A DNA stretch of 26,005 nucleotides from a virus. A model generated the notes under the pieces. That model saw only the letters and a program-made list of their open reading frames with translations. It did not search any database and had not been told where the DNA came from. The stretch lies in the IMG/VR virus record IMGVR_UViG_3300042344_000822, positions 1-26,005 of that record. One strand, given 5' to 3'. Shown here in pieces: positions 5,523-12,518 of the stretch. The position numbers and the translations under genes are program-made. Positions within the stretch are counted from its first letter, which is position 1; every line of letters begins with the position of its first letter.

Positions 5523-5806
5523 GACGCCGGCCCCTTCGGCGGTCCCGCCCACGCGCTGACTTCCGCCGACGTCACCGGCCCCGCGGGCGCACTCCCCCGC
5601 GCGCCGTCGACCGCCGCCGCGGTGTCCTCGCGCACGCGCGCCACAGCCGCGGCACGGTCGCGCTCGGCGGCCTCGGTGCCGCGGCGCACCTGCTCGATCG
5701 CGTCGAGGCGGCCGCGCTGCTCGGCGGTGATGACCTCGCGGCCGTGCCACCAGCGCGCGAGGGCGATGAGCGCGGCGACGATGGCGCCGACGATGACTGC
5801 GATCAT
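5519..5806 (-). CDS. Candidate inner-membrane spanin (Rz-like): N-terminal anchor plus coiled coil
   Basis: The 95-residue protein starts at ATG 5806, overlapping the upstream stop as ATGA. Residues 2-18 (IAVIVGAIVAALIALAR) are a clear transmembrane helix followed by the basic WWHGR. Residues 25-68 are a charged helix with heptad spacing (AIEQVRRGTEAAERDRAAAV). The end is Ala/Gly/Pro-rich. Size and order (anchor, then periplasmic coiled coil) match inner-membrane spanins, which help disrupt the outer membrane of Gram-negative hosts. The distance from the holin/amidase block (3.4 kb) is unusual, so a structural or accessory role cannot be excluded. Confidence 0.6.
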   Translation of the reverse strand: MIAVIVGAIVAALIALARWWHGREVITAEQRGRLDAIEQVRRGTEAAERDRAAAVARVREDTAAAVDGARGSAPAGPVTSAEVSAWAGPPKGPAS

Positions 5807-6060
5807 GGGCGCACGCTCGGGATGCGCGCCAGGAGTTGGGCCTCGACGCTGTCGAGGATGCCGCGGAAGCCGTCGATCATCCCGCGCACGTCCGCGGGGT
5901 CGGGCTTGCGGTCGAGTCCCCACTCGCCAGTCTCAGCAGCATCTATGACCTGAGCCGTCACAGTAGCAGCGTTCGTCATGTGCATTTTCGTGGCTCGGAG
6001 TATGGCTCGGCTCTCGTCGGTCTCACGCATGGTCGTCACCCGATCAACCGCAAGGTGCAT
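5803..6060 (-). CDS. Small hypothetical protein
   Basis: The 85-residue protein is read from ATG 6060, 13 bases after the previous stop. A second ATG at 6030 (MRETDES) with GGGTG upstream is an equally possible start and would give 75 residues. The sequence has a helical first half, a central EWGLDRKPDPADVRGMIDGF and a helix IDGFRGILDSVEAQLLAR. No family is recognised. Its stop overlaps the start of the Rz-like gene (ATGA), so the two are co-translated. Confidence 0.6.
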   Translation of the reverse strand: MHLAVDRVTTMRETDESRAILRATKMHMTNAATVTAQVIDAAETGEWGLDRKPDPADVRGMIDGFRGILDSVEAQLLARIPSVRP

Positions 6061-6073
6061 GGTCAAGCCCACG

Positions 6074-6349
6074 CTACACCCGAGGCCGTACGTCGAGCAC
6101 CTGCGCAGGCAGCGCGAAGCTCGTGCCGCTGATGCCGAGCTGGAACTGCACCCGATACTGGCCCTCCAGAGTCCACACACCCGCGGGGACGATGGCCGTG
6201 CACTCGTCGCCGTCGGGCGAGCCCGCCACCGACGTCGTCGATGCGTCGGGGCGACGCACGCGGAGCGTGATCGTGTAGCCGGTGAGGTCGGCGATGTCCG
6301 TCACCTGCTGTCGCACAACGGTGCCGATGTCGTTGACGTGTACGGTCAC
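6074..6349 (-). CDS. Small beta-sandwich virion protein, BppU-like
   Basis: The 91-residue protein starts at GTG 6349 (GTGA overlap). Its pattern (VNDIGTVVRQQVTDIADLTG, then YTITLRVRRPD, then an acidic loop, then GVWTLEGQYRVQFQLGIS and a final QVLDVRPRV strand) is that of the small immunoglobulin-like or BppU N-terminal-like domains found in phage tail and baseplate appendages. The protein consists of this one domain only. It follows two appendage genes, which supports a virion role. The fold call is from strand pattern and remembered family style, not from a search. Confidence 0.6.
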   Translation of the reverse strand: MTVHVNDIGTVVRQQVTDIADLTGYTITLRVRRPDASTTSVAGSPDGDECTAIVPAGVWTLEGQYRVQFQLGISGTSFALPAQVLDVRPRV

Positions 6350-6972
6350 AGCCGAACCTCCACGCTCGCGCTGGCGCGCGTCAGCGTCTCCGTCGTTTGC
6401 AGGGCGGCCCTGCCCAGCACCAGCCGCTCGCCGCCGCCTACGCTGACGAGCGCGGGTGTGGCCGTGGCCTCCGCCGGCAGGCCCACGGCCGAGCTGGCGC
6501 GCGCGGGTAGTTGCTCCGTCTCGCTCGCCAGCGTCAGGGTCGGGCTGCCTACCTCGGCGGCCTGGGTGGCCAGCGCGGTGAACTCGAGCACGTGCGCCTG
6601 CACCAGCGTCGCCGAGGCCAGCGCGGCCGCCGGAGCTGCGAGCGAGGACGCCGCCATGCCGATGTTCTGCGCCATCGTCGGCGACGACAGCGCGGCCGCG
6701 GGCGCCTCGAGCGCGGTCGCCGTGAGCGCGTGGACCTGCGACAGCGCCGCGGACCCGACGCTAGCCTGAGGCGCCGACAGCGACGCGGGCGCGAGGGCGT
6801 GCGCCTGCGTGAGCGCGGACGTGCCCAGCACCGCCTGAGGCGCCGACAGCGACGCGGGCGTGAGGGCGTGCGTCTGCGTGAGCGCGGACGTGCCCAGCAC
6901 CGCCTGAGGTGCCGCCAGCGGCGACGCGGTCAGTGCGAGACTGGCCGCGCCTCTGAGCAGGAGCAGCAGCAC
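6346..6972 (-). CDS. Virion-associated protein built from 23-residue tandem repeats
   Basis: The 208-residue protein starts at GTG 6972, one base after the previous stop. From about residue 17 it consists of about six repeats of roughly 23 residues with the pattern SLSAPQAVLGTSALTQ-HALTP. The first copies are nearly identical and later copies decay (ALEAPAAALSSPTMAQ, SLAAPAAALASATLVQ). Similar xLxAxxPxLGxPxLxQxHxLTA repeats occur widely in phage and prophage tail-associated proteins of Alpha- and other Proteobacteria. The repeats probably form a regular beta structure. A non-repeat end (about 165-208) has VSVGGGERLVLGRAALQ. The short hydrophobic start (LLLLLRGAASLAL) might look like a signal peptide but merges into the repeat. 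Confidence 0.75.
   Translation of the reverse strand: MLLLLLRGAASLALTASPLAAPQAVLGTSALTQTHALTPASLSAPQAVLGTSALTQAHALAPASLSAPQASVGSAALSQVHALTATALEAPAAALSSPTMAQNIGMAASSLAAPAAALASATLVQAHVLEFTALATQAAEVGSPTLTLASETEQLPARASSAVGLPAEATATPALVSVGGGERLVLGRAALQTTETLTRASASVEVRL
6772..6909 (-). repeat. 69 bp tandem duplication inside the repeat protein
   Basis: Two adjacent 69 bp units, 6772-6840 and 6841-6909, differ at only two positions by eye (C/T at the 21st and 33rd base). Each unit encodes one 23-residue protein repeat, so the duplication keeps frame. The flanking repeats are more diverged, showing this pair is the most recent duplication or was homogenised recently. Confidence 0.9.
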
Positions 6973-6973
6973 G

Positions 6974-8407
6974 TCAGATCACCATGCACCGGAGCATGAC
7001 GGTGGAGGTGTTCAGGACCATGTAGATGAACACCACGTCGGTCGCGCCATCGCGGTACGTCACATCAAAGGCCGTGTCGCCGAGGACCGCGGTGCCCTGC
7101 GGTAGAAGCATCGTGCCCCACCCGTCCATGATCGCGCGCGCGAAATCATAGCGGAACCATCGGCCCGTCGCGTTCTGCTGGATGTAGAGCGCGTCTCCGC
7201 TGTACGCGTACTTCGTCCCCGTCGTAAACGTCTCGGTCAGTGGCGAGTACGTGACCGCGCTCCACGAGTTGGCCGCGATGTCGTAGCGGTCCAGCAGCGC
7301 ACCCGCAGCGCCGCGAAAGCTGTAGATGTAGCGCCCGTTCTGGATGGCCGCCGCCGAGGTCCAGTCGGCCGCCGTCACGCCCCACACCCAGTGCGCAGAC
7401 ATGCCCGTCGTCGGTGCGCCGCTGCGAGCGACGCCGGGCGAGAGCGTCGACCACGAGTTGCCGCTGATGCTGTAGCGGTACATCGTGACTGCGTTGTTGC
7501 CCAGGAAATATAGGTAATCGTCGTTGCCCTCGATGGAGTACGTCGAGGTCGCGTCCGGCGTCACCGTCCACGTCGCGACGGTCAGCGTCGTGCTGGTGTT
7601 CGCCGTGATGCTGCGGATCTGCCCAGCCCCAGTGCCGCCCGTGATGCGGACCTGAGCGTTGATCCACTGGCTCGCGGTCCACCCACCGCCGGAGTCCACC
7701 AACGTCGTCGCGGTTGCTGACGTCGCGGTGCCGGTGTCGTGCGCGAGATATCCGTCATCCATCCAGCTCGGCGTCGACACAAGCCGCCCGTCGGTGCCGA
7801 CCGTCGCAGGGAGCCCGGTGATCGTGAGGCTCGTCCACGTGTTCGTGGCGAGATCGTATTTTCTGAACGAGCCCGTTGCCAGCGTGCCAGCGCCGAGCAC
7901 GTACCAAACCGGCGTGATGAGGCGATAGACCGTGGACGCCGAGAACGCCGAGCCGCTCGCCGCGGTGAACGTGATCACCGCGTTGGTGCCGATCGTGTTG
8001 CGCTCGATGACTTTAGTCTCGCCCGCGTTCGGCCCAGAGAGGATATGAACGCTGTACCCGCGCAGCTCGCACGCCAGCGTTTGGTTGGTCGTGATCGACG
8101 TCGTCGTGCCCGCGGTCGCGGTGAGGCTTGCAGCGGCGACCGTCGTACCGGTCGAGAATCCTCCAGCGACACCGCACGCGCCTGCGCCGAACGTGCCCGC
8201 GAGGGCCGGCGACGGGACCTGCACCCACCCGTTCGTCCCCGGCTTGAACAGGTAGGCAACGGTGTTCGACGTGACGTAGAGCTGACGCTGCTCGAAATGG
8301 CGCGACGACACGACGAACGTCGCCGCGCCCGTGGCGACCGGTGCGGGCGTCATGTACTCCCAGCGCGAGGCGTCGAGGATCTGTCGGAGGCCGATGGTCG
8401 TGGTCAT
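6974..8407 (-). CDS. Kelch-like beta-propeller tail appendage with two inserted modules
   Basis: The 477-residue protein starts at ATG 8407. Kelch-type blade motifs appear at about 52-67 (YLFKPGTNGWVQVPSP), 184-194 (YDLATNTWTSL), 312-324 (YSISGNSWSTLSP) and 375-389 (YDIAANSWSAVTYSP). Two related beta modules interrupt the propeller at about 97-164 and 226-293. Each has a T-rich start, then a variant of V-I-x-G-x-x-A-G-x-x-x-x-I-x-x-N-T and a final TVYRLI or STYSIEG strand. This type of module is common in phage appendage proteins. The likely role is a receptor- or carbohydrate-binding fibre or baseplate appendage. No enzymatic residues are evident. Confidence 0.75.
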   Translation of the reverse strand: MTTTIGLRQILDASRWEYMTPAPVATGAATFVVSSRHFEQRQLYVTSNTVAYLFKPGTNGWVQVPSPALAGTFGAGACGVAGGFSTGTTVAAASLTATAGTTTSITTNQTLACELRGYSVHILSGPNAGETKVIERNTIGTNAVITFTAASGSAFSASTVYRLITPVWYVLGAGTLATGSFRKYDLATNTWTSLTITGLPATVGTDGRLVSTPSWMDDGYLAHDTGTATSATATTLVDSGGGWTASQWINAQVRITGGTGAGQIRSITANTSTTLTVATWTVTPDATSTYSIEGNDDYLYFLGNNAVTMYRYSISGNSWSTLSPGVARSGAPTTGMSAHWVWGVTAADWTSAAAIQNGRYIYSFRGAAGALLDRYDIAANSWSAVTYSPLTETFTTGTKYAYSGDALYIQQNATGRWFRYDFARAIMDGWGTMLLPQGTAVLGDTAFDVTYRDGATDVVFIYMVLNTSTVMLRCMVI

Positions 8408-8408
8408 G

Positions 8409-8819
8409 TTAGGTCACCGTGATCTTTCCGCGCAGGGCGTCCGCCGCGATGCGCATGAGCGCGGGCACCTGGTCGCTTGCCGCGACGCCGCCCACCTGGC
8501 TCACCGTCGTCACCGTGCCCAGCGTCAGCGAGCCCGTGATCGCGTCCAGCAACACGCGCTGCCGGCCCGCGGTGTCCGGCATGACTTGGCCGACCGTGCG
8601 CGCGAGGCTCTGCACCGTCATGCGCAGGGCCTCGATCGCCTCCATCAGCTCGCCGACGCCCTGCACAGGGAGGCCGCTCGCGCTCGAGACCAGCGCGGCC
8701 GCGCCGTCCACGCCGTGCGCGAGCTTGACGAGCTGGAACTGCCGAAGCCCCGCGCCGTCGTCAACTTCGTCCGTCGCGATCGATGCGCCCGTGCCGGGCA
8801 GCGTGACGTTGTCCGGCAT
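8409..8819 (-). CDS. Conserved phage virion-associated protein
   Basis: The 136-residue protein starts at ATG 8819. It opens with DNVTLPGTGASIATDEVDDG, then RQFQLVKLAHGVDGAAALVS and GLPVQG. This signature (NVTLPGTG..ATDE....Q.VKL..G.DG) is recurrent in short phage structural proteins of many temperate phages, where it usually sits among tail fibre genes. A central helix (ELMEAIEALRMTVQSLARTV) and a strand-rich end follow. The exact role is unknown; the genomic setting among appendage genes agrees with a virion component. Confidence 0.7.
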   Translation of the reverse strand: MPDNVTLPGTGASIATDEVDDGAGLRQFQLVKLAHGVDGAAALVSSASGLPVQGVGELMEAIEALRMTVQSLARTVGQVMPDTAGRQRVLLDAITGSLTLGTVTTVSQVGGVAASDQVPALMRIAADALRGKITVT

Positions 8820-8821
8820 GG

Positions 8822-9193
8822 CTAGCTCACATCCGGGAAGCGCACGGTGAAGGACCCGAGCGCAAAGGTGTTGCCGGACGTCACCGCCTGCGAGGCCGTG
8901 AGCGTAGACGACGCCAGCAACCGCGAGTTGACCGAGTCCACGATCGCGTAGTGGGTGGCCGTGCCGCTCGCGGTGATGTTGCCGCCCGAGGCTGCGGCGA
9001 CCGTCACCGCGCGGCCGTCCGGGGTGCCATCCGCGGGCGCGCCGACCGAGACACCGGTGACGTTGCCGAGCGCGTACGTGCTCGTCGCCTCGGCGTACGT
9101 GGCTGGCTGCTGGCTGCACAGGTAGATGCGGTCCGCCTCGGTGTCGAGGATCGCGAGCCCGCCGTCGAACACGCGGTCATTGAGATATGCCAT
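8822..9193 (-). CDS. Conserved phage structural protein of the appendage block
   Basis: The 123-residue protein starts at ATG 9193 with a strong AGGAGG nine bases upstream, inside the 3' end of the holin-like gene (17 bp overlap). It begins AYLNDRVFDGGLAILDTEAD, then IYLCSQQPATYAEATSTYAL, and a repetitive beta region with TASGTATHYAIVDSVNSRLL. Proteins with this opening are frequent among short tail-associated genes of temperate phages of Alphaproteobacteria and relatives. It is probably a virion beta-domain protein. No enzymatic function is suggested. Confidence 0.7.
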   Translation of the reverse strand: MAYLNDRVFDGGLAILDTEADRIYLCSQQPATYAEATSTYALGNVTGVSVGAPADGTPDGRAVTVAAASGGNITASGTATHYAIVDSVNSRLLASSTLTASQAVTSGNTFALGSFTVRFPDVS

Positions 9194-9437
9194 CGCTTGG
9201 TCCCTCCTTTGATCCTGGCGCGCGCCACGCCTGCACGCCCGCGACGATGTGCCGCGCGCCGGCCTCGCCCAGCCCACCCACGATACCGAGCACAACGACG
9301 CCCACCGCGAGGGCCAGGCCGAGGGTGTCGGTCATGCGCTCGGCGTGGATGAGATGCGCACCGAAGCCCGCGAGCGAGAGCTGGCCGATCAACATCGACA
9401 GCACACGCCAGGTGAGCGAGCGGAGGAGCGCCTTCAC
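9177..9437 (-). CDS. Second holin-like membrane protein
   Basis: The 86-residue protein starts at GTG 9437, overlapping the upstream stop as GTGA. Two transmembrane helices are visible, about residues 6-26 (SLTWRVLSMLIGQLSLAGFG) and 37-57 (LGLALAVGVVVLGIVGGLGE), followed by a polar, charged tail (APGSKEGPSD). Two-helix small proteins beside an endolysin gene are typical of holins or of the second member of a holin/antiholin pair. It directly follows another two-helix protein and the amidase, so a lysis role is likely, but which of the two is the holin cannot be decided. Confidence 0.65.
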   Translation of the reverse strand: MKALLRSLTWRVLSMLIGQLSLAGFGAHLIHAERMTDTLGLALAVGVVVLGIVGGLGEAGARHIVAGVQAWRAPGSKEGPSDGISQ

Positions 9438-9622
9438 TGCGCCTTCTCCCACGCCCGATACAGGCCCCAGAAGATGCCGCCTGCCACGCCGATGCCGAGC
9501 ATGGCCGACGTGATGCGCTGGCCCATCTCGCCCGGCTCGGTGATGAGCTGGTAGCCCATGACGGCGGAGCCAAAGCCCAGCATGACGCCCATGCCGATGA
9601 TGATGCCCTTGGTGATGCTCAT
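9434..9622 (-). CDS. Small two-helix holin-like membrane protein
   Basis: The 62-residue protein starts at ATG 9622, with GGAGG about 9 bases upstream and a four-base overlap with the amidase stop. Two hydrophobic helices, about 6-25 (GIIIGMGVMLGFGSAVMGYQ) and 38-55 (ITSAMLGIGVAGGIFWGL), are joined by a short acidic loop (TEPGEMG) and followed by a basic-acidic tail (YRAWEKAQ). Size, topology and position directly after the endolysin gene are those of a class II-type holin. Confidence 0.7.
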   Translation of the reverse strand: MSITKGIIIGMGVMLGFGSAVMGYQLITEPGEMGQRITSAMLGIGVAGGIFWGLYRAWEKAQ

Positions 9623-10167
9623 GCCTTGGTCCTCCAACTGGACGGCACGTCTGCCGTGGTGTTGCGCTCGCGCAGCGTCGCGTAGACGTCAGCCACCTCG
9701 GGCAGCGTCCCGAGGGTCATCGCTTGCGCGACGGTCTCGCGGAACAGGTCCATCGGGTACGACGGGCACAGCTTGCCTTGCGCCTTGCCCGAGTCGGTCT
9801 CGTAGTGCCCGAGCACGTGGCGCGGGGCGAGCTGGTGCACGATCGCGATGGCCGCTACCAGGTGCGCCGTGCGGTGGAGTTGGAGCCCGGTGAACTCGGG
9901 CCCGATCATGCACACGCCCAGCGTGCCGGCGTTCAGGCCGGAGACGTGCGCCCCGGCGATTGTCTCGGGGCGACCGTCCTCAATCAGCCCGTCGGCGGCG
10001 ACGTCGTATAGGCCCTTTCTGGTGCGCCGGCCGTTGCTCACGACCCAGTGGTAGCCGATCGCGCCGTGCTTCCACTTGAAGCCCCGCTCCGCATGCCAGC
10101 GGTCGATCTCCGCAGCCGAGCCCCAGGGCGAGGCGGAGCAGTGGAGGATGATGAACTTGGCGCTCAT
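9619..10167 (-). CDS. N-acetylmuramoyl-L-alanine amidase endolysin (Amidase_2/T7 lysozyme type)
   Basis: The 182-residue protein starts at ATG 10167 (ATGA overlap with the previous stop). It cleaves the lactyl-L-Ala amide bond of peptidoglycan at lysis. The zinc ligands of this fold are visible: His9 in FIILHCSAS, His121 in VLGHYETD and Cys134 in GKLCPSY. The residues corresponding to T7 lysozyme Tyr46 and Lys128 are Tyr39 (GYHWVV) and Lys132 (GKLC). The core motif GAHVSGLNAGTLGVCMIG (about 72-89) is typical. There is no signal peptide, so export needs the holin. The following two genes encode two-helix membrane proteins, making a lysis cassette. No extra cell-wall binding domain is present. 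Confidence 0.93.
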   Translation of the reverse strand: MSAKFIILHCSASPWGSAAEIDRWHAERGFKWKHGAIGYHWVVSNGRRTRKGLYDVAADGLIEDGRPETIAGAHVSGLNAGTLGVCMIGPEFTGLQLHRTAHLVAAIAIVHQLAPRHVLGHYETDSGKAQGKLCPSYPMDLFRETVAQAMTLGTLPEVADVYATLRERNTTADVPSSWRTKA

Positions 10168-10943
10168 GACGGCAGGCTCCGCACCAAGAGGCAGCCCTCG
10201 AGCAGATAGAACCGCAGCGTGACCGCGGTCTGGCCACTGGCCAGCGGGCCGGGGCTGGCGTTGAGCTCCAAGCCCTTGAGCGTGCCGGCCGTCCCGCTTG
10301 GCGTGAACGTGCGCGAGTCCGCGATCACCGGCGCGTCCGAGTCAGAGAGGTCGATCAGCACCGCGTAGGCCGTCGTCGACCCCGCCGCGCACGCCACGAT
10401 CGCATCGTAGCGGCGGCCATCCGTAGGCGCAGAGCCCGTGCACGCGACCGTCGAGCCCGGCGTGCCGTTGTACCAGCGCAACACCCGCGCGTCGCCCGAG
10501 CCCTTGGTCCAGCCGTCGCCCGAGATCGTGCCGTCCGGCTCGAAGTCGCCCGCAAAATTCGCGGCCTGGAGCGCGCCGCCGCGGCCCGCGGTGGTGATGT
10601 CCAGCGCGAGGATCGCGCGCCACACGTAGCCCGCGCGCGTGGTCAGGAGCATCGACAACGACGGCAGGCCGAACCGACCCGCGGTCTCCGAGGCGCCGTC
10701 ACCGCTGGTGATGAGCGTGTGCAGGTACTGTGCGGGCTCGGCGCCGGCGGGGTTGGGTGCCACCGTGGCCGTGCTGGCCGGCGTAGCCCCGCCCGCGTCC
10801 AGCGCCATCCCGCGCTCGTCGTAGGTGCCCGAGGCCGAGGGCCGAACAACGAACGGGATCTCACCCACGCGCTGCGGCCCGGCGCGCAGGATGCCCGCGA
10901 TCGGCGCGGGCAGCGTCCCGAGGAAGGCCTCGGTGTACCTCAC
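10164..10943 (-). CDS. Tail appendage protein, unknown
   Basis: The 259-residue protein starts at GTG 10943 (GTGA overlap). The first 60 residues contain a Pro/Gly-rich segment; the rest is beta-rich with Gly/Thr/Ser loops, for example GRGGALQAANFAGDFEPDGT, YDAIVACAAGSTTAYAVLID and a final VTLRFYLLEGCLLVRSLPS. Composition and position between other appendage genes suggest a jelly-roll or lectin-like virion domain. There is no signature of a catalytic site. The function is inferred from context only. Confidence 0.6.
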   Translation of the reverse strand: MRYTEAFLGTLPAPIAGILRAGPQRVGEIPFVVRPSASGTYDERGMALDAGGATPASTATVAPNPAGAEPAQYLHTLITSGDGASETAGRFGLPSLSMLLTTRAGYVWRAILALDITTAGRGGALQAANFAGDFEPDGTISGDGWTKGSGDARVLRWYNGTPGSTVACTGSAPTDGRRYDAIVACAAGSTTAYAVLIDLSDSDAPVIADSRTFTPSGTAGTLKGLELNASPGPLASGQTAVTLRFYLLEGCLLVRSLPS

Positions 10944-11713
10944 GCGGGCTGCCCCACGGCGATGTACGCGACGTCGAGGCCGCTGGTGCCAACGCCGCCG
11001 TTGTTCGCCAACACAGAGACGTGCAGCACCGCGCCGGCAGGGAGGTTGGTCGTGTGCGTGGCGTCAGGATAGTCCACGCCGGTCTCAAGGTTGCGGACCT
11101 TGAACGTGGCGACCCCGTCGACCACGCGCACCGAGCACATGATCCACTGATCCTCATCGCGCGCGCCGGTGATGGTCGTGCGCGTGCGAGTGCCGGCGGT
11201 GGTGCCGCTGGTCGAGATGGCCTCGAGGTCGCCGATCGCGGTGTCGGTGTCGACGGTCGTGTAGCCCACGCCGATCACGTCGGCCAGGCCGTAGAGGTCA
11301 GCGAACGGGAACGGGCCCGCGCTCGCGAACGCCACCACGCCGCCCCACTGCCCGACGCGCGTCTGCGTGTAGCGCAGCACGGCCAAGATCTCGAAGCCGG
11401 CCTCCACCGTGACGCTCGCGTTGCCGTCCGCGCCCGTGCCGTCGAGCGCCTCGCGGATGATGCACGCGGTCGTGCCCGTGCTATTGTTGTCGGTCATCGC
11501 GCGGTGCCGGATCGACGCCGCGAGCGATGCGCCCGTGGGCGCTACCAACGTGTCCGTCGTGGCAAATCGGATCAACGTTGCCGGGAATCCGGTCTGCGTG
11601 AGATCGGGCCGCCACTCGGCGACACGCGGCCACCGCGCGGAGATCGCCGCGATGTCGTCCACGTCGTAGGCTGCGCCCGAACCGCCGCCGAAGCCGCGCT
11701 CGTAGATGGCCAT
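10940..11713 (-). CDS. Tail appendage protein with jelly-roll-like domain
   Basis: The 257-residue protein starts at ATG 11713 (MAIYERGFGGGSG); the AAGG before it is a weak ribosome site. The sequence is beta-rich throughout. The C-terminal half (RTTITGARDEDQWIMCSVRV, then VDGVATFKVRNLETG and VLHVSVLANNGGVGTSGLD) has the look of a concanavalin-like or LamG-type jelly-roll of the kind used for glycan binding by phage appendages. It lies between two other appendage genes. No catalytic residues are evident. Assignment of the fold is by strand pattern. Confidence 0.6.
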   Translation of the reverse strand: MAIYERGFGGGSGAAYDVDDIAAISARWPRVAEWRPDLTQTGFPATLIRFATTDTLVAPTGASLAASIRHRAMTDNNSTGTTACIIREALDGTGADGNASVTVEAGFEILAVLRYTQTRVGQWGGVVAFASAGPFPFADLYGLADVIGVGYTTVDTDTAIGDLEAISTSGTTAGTRTRTTITGARDEDQWIMCSVRVVDGVATFKVRNLETGVDYPDATHTTNLPAGAVLHVSVLANNGGVGTSGLDVAYIAVGQPA

Positions 11714-11715
11714 GG

Positions 11716-12027
11716 TCAGTTTGCCTTGAGGTAGACCTGGAAGGTCCAGGCCGAGCTCGAGCCCACCGACGCCACCGGGCGGACGACGGAGTAGTTGCCG
11801 TTGTACGTGTACGCGTTGGTGCCGACGGCCGGGCTCTCGCTCTCGACCTCGCTCCACGCGCCCGCGTCATCCTGCACCTGGAGGGTGACCGTGCACGCGC
11901 GGTCGGTGATGACCGTCATCGTCAGGCTCTGGCTGTTGAGGGGCGCCGTGTGCGTGTCGCCCGTAACGCTCGTCTCGGTCGTGGCAGTCTGGGAGATGCA
12001 ACGGTAGCGCGAGAAAGGTCCGGCCAT
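11716..12027 (-). CDS. Small beta-rich virion protein
   Basis: The 103-residue protein is read from ATG 12027 (MAGPFSRYRC). GTG 12042 is an alternative start and would add five residues. It is composed of beta strands (SQSLTMTVITDRACTVTLQV, then TYNGNYSVVRPV and SAWTFQVYLKAN) and looks like a single small beta-sandwich domain. It is the first minus-strand gene after the plus-strand lipoprotein, and no strong promoter is visible before it on the minus strand. It is probably a small tail appendage or joining protein. Confidence 0.6.
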   Translation of the reverse strand: MAGPFSRYRCISQTATTETSVTGDTHTAPLNSQSLTMTVITDRACTVTLQVQDDAGAWSEVESESPAVGTNAYTYNGNYSVVRPVASVGSSSAWTFQVYLKAN

Positions 12028-12088
12028 GCCCGGCATCCTCACGCGCGCGCACGCGACCCGTCCCGCCTAGGCCGGGGGCCCACAGGGC

Positions 12089-12122
12089 TTGACGCGCCAC
12101 CGCATCGACGTACCGTGGGGGG
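12089..12122 (+). promoter_or_regulatory. Promoter of the plus-strand lipoprotein gene
   Basis: TTGACG at 12089-12094 is followed after 16 bp by TACCGT at 12111-12116, then GGGGGG immediately before the ATG at 12123. Transcription would start at or within a base or two of the ATG. This matches the layout seen at the two other stand-alone promoters in the window. The -10 is weak. The presence of a promoter is also expected because the gene is opposite to all others. Confidence 0.5.
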
Positions 12123-12518
12123 ATGCGGTCTCCCCTGCCCCTGCTCCTGCTCTGTGTGGCCGCCTGCGGTGAGGGGCGTGAGCCGCCCGCCGGCGGGCGC
12201 CCGTCCTACGAGGTCGTCGACGTCAGCGACCCGGACGCGCTGGCCGACTGCTACGCGCCGAAGATGATCCTCATCCCGAACGACCCGGACCGCTTCTCGC
12301 AGTATGCGGGGCAGCCCACCGAGAACTGCGCCACCGAGTGCACCCAGATAAGCCGGTGCCGCAGCGTGTGTGCCGACACACCGGACGCATGCCCGCCGGG
12401 TGATGGGGCCGAGGGCCAGGCTGGGACCTGCGAACCGCAGCTCGCGGACTCGGTGCGGATGTTGGGCTACGTGGTGCCGCGCTGGCCGCTGAAGCGCTGC
12501 GACGAGCCGCCGGGCTAG
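12123..12518 (+). CDS. Cysteine-rich lipoprotein, probable lysogenic-conversion (moron) gene
   Basis: This is the only plus-strand gene. The 131-residue protein begins MRSPLPLLLLCVAACGEG: a basic n-region, a Leu-rich core and a lipobox VAAC with Cys15 as the lipidation site. The next residue is Gly, so by the usual +2 rule it would go to the outer membrane. The mature part holds eight further cysteines, mostly in a short region (ENCATECTQISRCRSVC and DACPPG), consistent with disulfides. No family is recognised. It has its own TTGACG promoter, sits inside the late operon, and its stop codon shares the palindrome CTAG with the opposite gene. Such isolated, oppositely oriented genes are typically expressed in the lysogen. 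A surface role such as superinfection exclusion is possible but unproven. Confidence 0.8.
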   Translation: MRSPLPLLLLCVAACGEGREPPAGGRPSYEVVDVSDPDALADCYAPKMILIPNDPDRFSQYAGQPTENCATECTQISRCRSVCADTPDACPPGDGAEGQAGTCEPQLADSVRMLGYVVPRWPLKRCDEPPG

